This document shows positions 54,693-64,000 of a stretch of DNA of 64,000 bases, piece by piece. A program made the translations under genes and the position numbers. The notes beneath the pieces were generated by a model that did not search any database, had not been told where the DNA came from, and was given only the letters and a program-made list of their open reading frames with translations. The stretch is from Lycium barbarum (taxonomy: Eukaryota; Streptophyta; Magnoliopsida; Solanales; Solanaceae), in the NCBI RefSeq assembly GCF_019175385.1, contig NC_083338.1, positions 65,194,884-65,258,883 on the forward strand, in the 5' to 3' direction. Each line of letters opens with the position of its first letter. Position 1 is the stretch's first letter.

Positions 54693-55340
54693 AGGCTGCG
54701 GGGCATTTAGGAATTGTTGACCTTCTTTCTGTCCTAGATCGTGTGATAGAGCCAAGTCATAGGAAATAAGATTCCTTATGCTAATCGTTGATTTCCGCAG
54801 ACGTCTAGTAGCGACAGAAGAAGGCGAGTGACGCTATGGCAAGTCACGGAGGTAAGCCTGGGTATTTGTTTTGTTACTTGGAACTGGAAGTTCTGGACGG
54901 CTGGAATATGTCATATAGCCATATGTTTTGTAAGGTACTGTCGATATTTTCCGCGTACAGACTTTGAAAAGTAAAGATGGTAAAGGAGATTCTGCCAGAA
55001 TAGATACGTCTAATAGGAAGAAGCGTGGGAAGGAAATACTCTGAATAAGGTAATAAGTGAGATGTGTTGTTTCAGAAAGGTTATGAATTTGGCGTGACGA
55101 TGAAGGTGTGATCGCTACCGTCGGGAATCTGAGAATCCAGGACGAAGGATAGTTATGCACGTGAGTGAAAAAAATAAACCCTGGGAATTGAAAAGGGCAA
55201 AACAGTAATTGTACAAAGAAGAACGCGTTACGAAAATGCCTCGGAAGCTGTAAGACTTCGATTTGCTCCAGAGCATGTAATAAAGGTCATGTAGGGAAGC
55301 GGACGCGAAAAATCAGCATTAAGGCATCGGATTCCAGTAA

Positions 55341-55402
55341 AGTTTCGAGGTTAAGCGTGCTCAGGTGGGAGCAATTCTAGGATGGGTGATCCCATGGGAA
55401 GT
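55341..55402 (+). ncRNA. 5S rRNA-derived segment in RT-E
   Basis: TCGAGGTTAAGCGTGCTCAG (A-box region), GGGAGCAATT, then TAGGATGGGTGATCCCATGG (C box). Sense to the element, 732 bp after the primer site. Flanks match RT-C on both sides. No T-run terminator directly behind it. Confidence 0.86.
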
Positions 55403-55614
55403 TTACAAGAAATTCTACATATTTGGACATATGAGACAAATGAGAAGTTAGGGTACCCTAAGGGAAACTAGAGCACATGGGATGGTTGGAGACCATAAGA
55501 AGACGCGTAGGACGAGGCAGACTAGATTGGTGAAGAGACAGAAAGTGCATCACAGCTTTGGAATTAGGATAGGCTTGAACAGTGGTTGGAGATATTTTGT
55601 GGGCTAGTTGATAG

Positions 55615-55618
<4 letters not shown>

Positions 55619-55647
<29 letters not shown>
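55619..55647. repeat. (TA)n microsatellite
   Basis: About 14 TA units in the RT-E internal region. The corresponding site in RT-C (about 30322-30336) is a shorter imperfect TATATA/CATATA stretch. Confidence 0.95.
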
Positions 55648-55649
<2 letters not shown>

Positions 55650-56831
55650 AGGCATAGGATATCCCACATATGATTGTATCGGTGGACATATGAATCCCAG
55701 TAACCGAAGCTATGATATAGAAGGTATTAAACAAGTAAGGGTACCGAAGATCGGGTGACAGCAAGAATAAATGGTACAAGCGTTGCCAGGTAAACTGCTA
55801 TTATTTTTACTATAGGTTAAGCTTGGAAGTTCTAGTATAACGATATTTGGAAAAGAAAAGGGGTGAGTAGATGGAAAACGAAGAGATCAAAGTGTCAGAA
55901 GGAGGTGAAAAGTAAGGCAACCTCAGTAAAGGAAGCTCCCGAGAGGAACTACCGGCTAAGCACGAGACTATTTGGGTAAGAACTCAAGGTAGGCATTTGA
56001 AAAGGGATAGAGTGTGGTAAAAGGAAACAGAAGGGGAGTGTATGAGGTTCGAGAACCGATTTCGATAAGTGGGGTTAAAGGAATAGTGACTAGGTTAGGG
56101 GAATATGAGGTAAGAGAAGGAATGTTTAGGCTTTGCGACGGTATTAAGAGACTTAGGTCCTTGGAAGGAGTACATAGAAATAGATGCGTAGCTATATTAA
56201 TATAGTTAGAGGTTCGATGAACAAGGATAGGGAGAGTGAAAATTTGTAAGGATTCTGTGTTAAGAGCAAAGTAGAGAAATGCTTAAGGAAAATGGACGCA
56301 CAGCTACAACACGAACACGTAGTTAAAGAAGAATTATGAGCAAGTGAGCTAAGCAAGTGAGAGGATGAATAGTGGATGGAAGGTATGGAAACGTGGACAA
56401 AGGGATAACATAAACAGAAAGTAAAAGAAGAACTTAGGATAAGAAGTTCTCTATATGTTAGGCATAGAGTTGGAATGCATGTGGGGAATAAGGTATAGAC
56501 GAAGACTTCAAAAAAAGGACTGTTGGCATATAAGGAACCCCTTAAAGGGGGCGGGGGAGAACATGTTATAGGCTTCAAATCTAAAGAAAGGAAATTTATT
56601 AGCCTGGAGCCAGAGTTCAAAGATATCAGCCCACCAAGAGGACACATGAAAGAAGTAGAAACGAGAGGGAGCAGTAGATTGGAAAACCTATGACACGGAA
56701 TGAGGACTCATGTAAAGACCGAGGATTTCGACCATAAAAAAGTAGGGTGAAGGACAAGGAACGAGTACGAAGAGAAGAACGACAATAAAAGGGACCCTCC
56801 CGAAGTATTATGACACCCCACAAGATCAGTT

Positions 56832-56868
56832 GAACATTCGAGGACGAATGTTCTAAAGGGGGGGAGGA
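56832..56868 (+). other. RT-E polypurine tract and adjoining inverted repeat
   Basis: GAACATTCG (56832-56840)-AGGA-CGAATGTTC (56845-56853), a perfect 9-bp inverted repeat, followed by AAAGGGGGGGAGGA (56855-56868) at the LTR border. Confidence 0.92.
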
Positions 56869-59654
56869 TGTTATATCCCACATTTTGTGCATTCGGATAA
56901 TTCACGATAATCGCGGGAAGTTAACAAGCAAGGCCATATTTTTATTTTTATTTTGTTTGGCATACAAGTTGCTTATGAAAATCTTGAAGTGAAAATATTA
57001 AGGAAGGCTAGGGGCAAAAAGGGAAATTCGTAATATGACCCATGGAAATGTGGGGGAAGACGAAGGGAAAATTTGGAATTTGGAAAAATAATTTTTCATG
57101 AATTGTAGAACAAAAAAAAAAGAAGAAGAGTGGACTTGAGTTTTGGGCCAAGTTGGCCGTCCAAATTGGTGTGGGCTTAAGCCCACATAAAAGTTTAATG
57201 AACAATTTAAAAGAAGACCAAGTCTTCAAAATATTCATATAATTCTCTAGAAATTTCAAGAAGTTAAAGAACAAGAAAAGAAGGAGAAAAACTAAAAGGA
57301 CCATTCGGCCACCCATAAACCAACAAGAACCTTGGCAAAACATTTCCTCAAAAATTATTTTCTACCAATTGAAGGGTTCCTAGCAAGGTGGAGTGGTCCT
57401 TGGAGAAAGAAAAACCCATATTCTTGCAAGTTACAAGTCTTAGCTAAGTGAGAATTCAAGTAAGAATTCATTCTTCTTTTTTATGTTAAGGCTGATTTTG
57501 TATGTTGTAGTATGTAAAAGTGGATGAAATTCATGGAAGAGTGAAAACATGTTGTGGCCGTGCACCTATGTGTGTATGTAGGAGTGATGATTTAATTATT
57601 TTATCTAGTATTTGGTTGTTGTTGTTGTTGTGGGTGTTATGTTGATAATGAAAATTGGATGATTCTAATGAAGTTGTGGTTGTTTGGGGATTATGGAAAA
57701 AGTTAGAATGACATTAGTAGGGTTTCTTATTATTGTAGTAATGATATTGCTAATGTGTCGGGTGGAGTAGTGTATTAATGGAGTCATTTGAATGTTATGC
57801 GAATCGAATTAAATATGAATGAAGTGTTGTTGAATTGTGTGACGAAGGTTGCTAATGTTATAGTGTATCTTTGGTTGATTGTTGAAGTTGTTAGCATGAT
57901 TCTTGACATTGTTGTTGATAGGTTGGCCGGGTTGATTTCCCGGATTGTTGTTGATTAAAATTGGCCAAGTTATATTCTTAGGGATGGTGTATTTACAGGG
58001 GAAGTGCTGCCGAAATTTTGGTAGACAAAATGTTAGTTTGGGATGAGATTCTTGGATGTCCAAAGCTAATGTTGTATTCATTAACATTGTTATAGATTTT
58101 GGGAAGGCCAAGAGTTAAGTCGGATTGACTAAGGAATCGAACAAGGTATGAGAGGCTCGTCCTTTTCCTTCAAGGCATGATCCCGACGTTAAGATTTCAC
58201 ATTTATTTTTACATCTCTTTGATCTCGAAAGTTAGGTGTTATTATTCCAATGCTATAATTTCGTAGTTACTTCTAAACCTTCCTTGTCATCCAAAGCTAA
58301 AAGTCTAGGGTTCCAAAAAATGATGTCCTTCCTAATAGCCTATAATGGTTTCCAAAATGTCTATATCTTTCCAAAGAAAAGGTGTATGAATTTGTAAGCT
58401 TCTATGACTACGATGATGAATATGCTTTTGTAATGATAACGATGAAGTTAAAGAAAAGAATTGTCTAGAATGATTATGACAAGAATGATTGTATGTCTAA
58501 AAGTCTTAAGTTAAGGATTCAATATGAATATAAGAATAATGAACTAGTTCTTGAGTCCAGTTCTATTCCTTTGTCATGACTCTATTTTCTAAAGACTTCA
58601 AAGTACATGAGGTAATGTTTTACGAGGTTTACGATCTTGTTCCATGTTTTCTCTTAATGATATCCTTCATTGATAGTCTCGCCTTATAATATTAGTTCCT
58701 TCAAGGTGAGACATGACGATCTAGATTATTTCATAATATAATCGGAGGTTACCGACCTTACGTCACGCCGGTGAAGTTATAGCTTTTGATTGGGCTCTTA
58801 TGCATGCTTGAGTTGTGATGATTACACCGCGCCTATAAGGCCGGGCATGTCACCGCTAATGCGGGCTGCTGTGTTTCCACCGTGCCTATATGGCCGGGCA
58901 TGTCACCGCTAATGCGGGCTGCTATGTTTACACCGAGCCGAGAGGGCCGGGCATGATCACCACTAGTGGGCGGCACGAGATGATTACCCCGGACGCGGGA
59001 GGCCTGGACGCGGGCTAATAATGTTATGTGATTCAGACAGGTTATGTATACACGAGAGTAAAAGTGAGCATGCATGATTCCGCCTTAAGTGGCAAGCAGT
59101 CACAGTTATATCTTTTCTTTTATCTTTCAGATTTCCTTATTATATTGTTGTTCATGTTCTCTTCATATTAACATGTTATTATTTATGCCTTACATAGTCA
59201 GTACATTACTCGTACTGACCCCTCTTTCTTCGGGGGCTGCGTTTCATGCCGCGCAGGTACACCCAAATGAGTTGAAGTTATTTTTGAAGATGTTGCAGCG
59301 GAGTTGGCAAGCTCCATTTTCCCTGGAGTATCGCCGAGTCAGAGCATGTATGCTAGGATTTCCGGATTGATGCTAGAGACTTTGCAGACAGAGTCGTGGG
59401 TATTGGGAGTCAGTCTGCCAGCGGCTCCATCAGCCGATACGTCTGTTGTATAATGATATCAGTTCTACATGGTTACAGATTTTATTTGATTTGAAAGCAA
59501 CAAAAAGAATATTTCGGAAATCTTTATTATGTATTTCATGTTTAATTGATTTAGAGGTGCAAAATATTATGTATTTAATAGGAGTCGGAGGGTTCGCTCG
59601 GCCCTAAGTAAGGGTCGGGTGCCCATCACACCCTAGTAAGGTCGGGGTGTGACA
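56869..59654 (+). repeat. RT-E 3' LTR (2786 bp)
   Basis: TGTTATATCCCAC to GGGGTGTGACA, matching the 5' LTR with scattered differences. The splice donor area has a small deletion (57463-57475). Hairpin block at about 59197-59258. Confidence 0.93.
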
Positions 59655-59655
59655 C

Positions 59656-61173
59656 TGTCACGACCCAACCCCGTAGGCCGCGACTCATGTCCGAGCAGGA
59701 CACCTTACGTACCCAATAACCCCAAACCAACATATAAATTAGATACTCATATATAAAAGCCAAACGGAGTCGCAAGCTATGGTACATAAGCATATGTAGC
59801 GCACGAAAGCCGATAAGGCCGTCACAAAATACATATTCTCAGAACATATATACACAACCCACGTATGAGTCTACAGACCTCTACAAACATTACTAACAGA
59901 AACATAAGACGGGACAGGGCCCCGTCATACCCCTGAATAAACATATACATATGTGATAGAAAAGTCTATACCAAAATATGGCTCCGGACAAAGGAGCACT
60001 CCAAAATAGCAGAGAAGATATCCTAAGTGGGCGGATCTCTGAAGTGGGTATCTGTACCTGCGCGGCATGAAAACGCAGCCCCGAAGAAAGGGGGTCAGTA
60101 CGGAATATGTACTGAGTATGTAAAGCATGAAGTACAGTAAACAAAATCATAACCGGAACAGAAAGTACAGAAAATGAGTGCAAAGTCCAGAATATCAAAA
60201 TTCATACTTACAAAACATAAATAGTGTATGCAGAAACATATATCAAATCCGGCCCCAATACGGGACTCGGTGAACAGAACGTGGCGCCACCCCATCACTG
60301 GCGCCACAACACATCATACTTCAGAGTAGGGAATAACTCCGTAACATATCATAACATACCAGATGGCCATATCATATCATATCATATCATATCATATCAT
60401 ATCATATCATATCACCAACATCAGAACATAGATGTACATGGCACATCATACTCCGGACCCATGTACATGTCATACCGGCCCCCTCACATCGAGGCACGGC
60501 GAACAATGCAGTGGAATACGCTTGATGACAAATCCTGGCCCGGGCTCAGTGAAAGAAGCATTGAGACATCCACGAGCAGAGTAGTGAGGAACCAAATGCA
60601 GGGTAAAGTATAAAAACATTTACACAGACTCAATCGAAGAACCCAAACAACAGATCATTAGAAAGACGTCAGATGATAATCGTAGTGCATACCTTTCGGA
60701 TGTCACGGTGGATTATGTCAGAACAGAACTTCCGGATTCGTGGTACATATCAAAACATTTCATAGGACTTAATGGAATATTTCAAACAGTTGTCGTTTAG
60801 GAATTAGAAGAGCAGCCAAGCATTTGCTTTAGATATCGTTCGGAAACAATTCAATAGCACAATAGAAGTGGATTCGGAAATAGTGGGCCCGCCTCGGGTC
60901 AACCGAGGTGGCGGGCACAAATTATGTGTAATAAACTTTATGGAGTCTCTTATGAGGGTTTTAAGGTAATCGGATTTTATTTACACAAGTTCTAGGTATT
61001 TAGACAACTTTTCTAACCATTTGCAACAGAATTAGTTCAATTCCACTGAATGGAACAAAGACAAGTTTAGACGCAGGTTCCGAAGAGTAGAGTAGTCCCC
61101 GAGGTCCAAATTCAAACCTAATACATCTAGGACATGCCAAGAGACGGAAAGGTGGAGCTTTACATACCATTCT
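59656..61173 (-). repeat. LTR-I: partial minus-strand gypsy LTR
   Basis: Starts TGTCACGACCC one base after RT-E. Hairpin block at about 60056-60120, ATATC pentamer array 60369-60414. Interrupted by LTR-K at 61174; ATTCT (61169-61173) should be the duplication made by LTR-K. It is related to LTR-H, and its continuation is not in the window. Confidence 0.85.
60369..60414. repeat. (ATATC)n microsatellite, 9 copies
   Basis: Perfect pentamer array in LTR-I. RT-C carries a short, broken version at the equivalent place (about 14700-14760). Confidence 0.95.
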
Positions 61174-64000
61174 TGTCACGACCCAGCCCCGTGGGCCGCG
61201 ACTGGTGTCCTTCTGGGACACCCCAAACGAACTCACACCCAGACCATCGTAATCAGACTCGTCCGAACTCAACGTACGTTATTCGAACTCATCATCGTAA
61301 TCAGACATCTACCGAACACTTATCCTAAGCAGTCGCCCGTACAGATCAGACAAATCACAAATCAGGAAGGAGGCGGAATGTACATCGCCAAATTTCACAC
61401 ACACATATCAGAAGGGTGGCGGAATGCACATCGCCCCCAAATACATACACATACATACAAACTTAGAGGCCGACTTGGCCATAGTAGCGTACGGGCCGCT
61501 TAAGATCGCAAAACAGACTCACATGCAAACACACCGGACCCACGACCCACAAATTTGACTACAGGCCTCTAGACAAAACAGAACATAAGAACATAGGACG
61601 GGACAGGGCCCCGCCGTACCCACTCATCCAAATATACAGAATACAGACACAACAAAAGATATGTACCAAAAGTAGGCTCCGGATCAAGGGGAGCTTTCCA
61701 ACACAGCAGAATGAGTAGCCTAAACTGGAGGACCACCCAAACGAGCTTCTGTACCTGCGGGCATGAAACACAGCCCCCGAAGAAACGGGGGTCAGTACGG
61801 GAGAAGTACTGAGTATGTAAAGCAGAAGGTACAGAAATCACAAACATAGCTGGAATCAGAAAGAACAAACACACCAACATCACAAACAAAGCAAACCTGT
61901 GCGGGAGGCGAACGTACAAATGCAAATCAAATCATGTATAGGGTTTAGGAACGTGGTCACCCCCCGACGCTGGTGCCACAACACATCATAACTCCAGAAG
62001 TTTTCACATCTCCGTACAGTCTCCAGACACATCATATCACACACACATCACATCATCAGAACATATCAAATGCCATATCACATCATAACTCCATAAACGG
62101 TAACCGGCCCTATGGCGAGGCCTCGAAAACCGTAACACATCATAACTCCCGAATATATTATAGCGCGCACGATCACAAAGTCGGCCCGGGTACCGACGAA
62201 CGAAGTCATAGCAGACAGCACGAACAGAGTAGTGCCGAAACCATATGCATATTAAAAATAATTTGTCGGACTCAACATATCGTTTACATATAGATAGATA
62301 CTGACGCCAGAAGGCTCGGAGTAGGAATCGAATTGATAAAAGTAGGCATATAAAGGTTACGAAGTTCCAAACTGTCAAATTCGTAAGAAAACTGTTCATA
62401 AGTCATTTTTCCGGAATTCTCACATCATCCCAAAGTACAGAACATGCATTAATGGCATAGGAAGTTTCAAACACATCCTTGAGTCATAAACAGAAGATTG
62501 CGAATCATAACAGACACAAGCGAATCAAACAAACCGAATAAGGGGAGCCTCGGGGCTCGCGGGCCCACCTCGGGTCAAATTGAGGCGGCGGACACAAATC
62601 ACAGACTTTCGGCTCCATAGAGCCATCTACGAACGTTTCGAAGGGTTTCGGACACAACAGCACAAGTTATGGAGGTACGAACATTCTTTTAACCAAAAGT
62701 GACAAAAAGGGGTTCAATCGCGCTGAGTGAATAGTGCTCGAACTTGAACTTCGATTTCCAAGAGCAGGGTTATTCCCGAGATTCCGAAATTTACCTAGTG
62801 GGTCTAGGACATGCCAAAAGAATGAGAGGTAGGCTTTACATACCTGGTTGGCGCCTTACGCTCCTCAAATCGCAATTCCCGTTTCGTCCAGAAACTGCAA
62901 ATGGTCACTTTTACCAGTTACTATTCATGAGAATTAACATTTTAGTCTCTGGGCTATATTTGGCTACCGAAATTTCGGCAGCATTTCCCCTATGAATCTA
63001 ACACCCCCGAGACTTAGCTCGGCTCAAAATATAACAACATCAACAGCCCAAACATCATTACACAATACGAATCACAATCAAACACATTAACTTCACAATT
63101 GCACCTTATTTCATAAGTTGGTAATCCTATTTCCAAACTTCGCAATTTCAACTCATATCCACATTATTGTATTCATTCATTCAAGATTCTTCCATTACAT
63201 AACAAACAAGTTCCAAACCATATACAAACATCCCCAAGGTTCACTACTTTCCAATTTTTATTCAAAACACCAAAAGTTACGACGAACGTTCTAACTTGCG
63301 TCGTTTCATTCCAAATTCGTCATCATCAACCACAAGTCTTATTTAAGGTCTTTAGTATCATAAATATACTATGATATACACAAATATACCGAATGTATAC
63401 ACTTTCCGATAACGTTCGAAATTATTTTCTAACACCAACTCAATTCCTTAATCAATCCTTTACAACATAATGACCACAACAACACATCATTCAAGCTAAA
63501 TAAGATCAAATTCCTATACCTTAAACCTTATAAAACCCACGGCCAAACACACTCTCTTTGCACACACACGCCATGCACAAACACAACACCATTCCAAAAT
63601 CTTCATGCCAATTCAATCACTAACACATATGTATCCATTTCATAGCATTAAAACATAAAGATCTTACCTTTTTCTTGAATTTCCGATTTGCCGCAAACGA
63701 GCACCTTACGCCAATCTAATTATACCACCACGAAGAGCACCTCAAACTCATCAATCATTCCAAAAGAGACTAGGTGATTGGATTAGAAACAAGCCACGAA
63801 TTTTTTTTTTTTGATCTTGATCTTGATAATTCCAACTCATGGCTTTGTATATATCCATTACATAGAGGTCATGTGCATAGCACATGACCACTTAAATTGT
63901 GTTTGGGCCTCCACAATGGCCGGCCACTTCACTTCCTTTGGGCCTCAATTTTTTGTATTCCATTTTCTTAGCCCAATTCATAAAATGTCCCGTTTTGTAA
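61174..64000 (-). repeat. LTR-K: minus-strand gypsy LTR, cut by window end
   Basis: Starts TGTCACGACCC. It is related to the RT-D LTR in reverse: the last bases TGTCCCGTTTTGTAA correspond to about 190 bp from the start of the RT-D LTR. Hairpin block about 61754-61820, CCGAAATTTCGG (about 62969-62980), splice acceptor and donor motifs (minus strand, about 62895 and 63660), TATA-like box (63847-63856). Whether it is a solo LTR or part of an element cannot be seen. Confidence 0.88.

Larger units (their letters stand above)
54693..56831 (+). other. RT-E non-coding internal region
   Basis: Contains the leader motif TCGTGTGATAGAGCC (about 54739-54753), the 5S-like module, an AT microsatellite (55619-55647) and a G-rich tract (about 56540-56566), otherwise purine-rich sequence homologous to RT-C. 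No Gag or Pol motif in any frame. A 151-codon frame on the opposite strand (56192-56647) is low-complexity and lies in the purine-rich tract, so I do not call it a gene. Confidence 0.82.
51806..59654 (+). mobile_element. RT-E: non-coding (LARD-like) gypsy element
   Basis: 5' LTR 51806-54594, internal region 54595-56868 (2274 bp), 3' LTR 56869-59654. Primer site, leader hairpin, 5S-like module and polypurine tract are all present, but no coding motif of Gag or Pol. LTRs start TGTTATATCCC as in RT-C, and the internal region is homologous to that of RT-C, so both belong to one family. The five bases before it are CGGCC; after it comes CTGTC, so the target duplication is not visible. LTR-I probably inserted at the junction. 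Confidence 0.9.

Noticed and set aside
56192..56647. A 151-codon open frame opposite to RT-E
   Set aside because: It is Ser/Leu/Phe/Pro-rich, lies antisense to a purine-rich non-coding tract (which lowers stop frequency) and has no recognisable domain.

Overview
This window looks like plant heterochromatin made almost entirely of nested long-terminal-repeat (LTR) retrotransposons. I see no convincing host gene, no tRNA gene and no complete rRNA gene. The Ty3/gypsy proteins (chromodomain after integrase, tRNA-iMet type primer site TGGTATCAGAGC, LTRs of 2.4-3.2 kb) fit the chromovirus (Tekay/Del-like) lineage of a eudicot. The style of the LTRs and of the Pol sequence reminds me of Solanaceae, but that is an inference.

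Layout, using my own names. RT-A (minus, 1-9340) is a decayed autonomous gypsy element with its 3' LTR cut by the window edge. LTR-G (minus; 9341-10521 and 43673-44478) is one old LTR split by RT-B. RT-B (plus, 10522-43672) is a decayed autonomous gypsy element whose 5' LTR was split by RT-C (minus, 11078-34033; target duplication CCCCT). The 3' LTR of RT-C in turn received a solo LTR, LTR-F (11756-14698; duplication CACAT), and the very young element RT-D (plus, 15354-25276; duplication ATTTA). Insertion is therefore at least four levels deep. To the right are a probable Ty1/copia remnant (44479-47063 and 50249-50966) split by solo LTR-J (47064-50248; duplication CTTAG), partial LTR-H (50967-51805), RT-E (plus, 51806-59654), partial LTR-I (59656-61173) and LTR-K (61174 to the window end).

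Two kinds of element coexist. RT-A and RT-B carry recognisable gag, protease, reverse transcriptase, RNase H, integrase and chromodomain, all broken. RT-C, RT-D and RT-E are LARD-like: their internal regions are mostly non-coding, keep at most a broken integrase end, and share a module containing the 3' half of a 5S rRNA gene with its internal promoter boxes in sense orientation. RT-D has almost identical LTRs, so it moved recently although it cannot make its own proteins.

The most interesting signals are conserved RNA structures shared by autonomous and non-autonomous elements. About 44 nt downstream of every primer-binding site is a 39-40 nt hairpin whose apical loop carries a perfect 6-nt palindrome (GCGCGC, GCATGC, GTGCAC or GCCGGC), like a retroviral dimerisation initiation site. 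Nearly every LTR has a string of three hairpins with compensatory changes. A small inverted repeat lies directly before every polypurine tract. All LTR families also seem to share a TATA box, a 5' splice site and an internal 3' splice site. All coordinates, duplications and motifs were read by eye; no alignment or database search was run.
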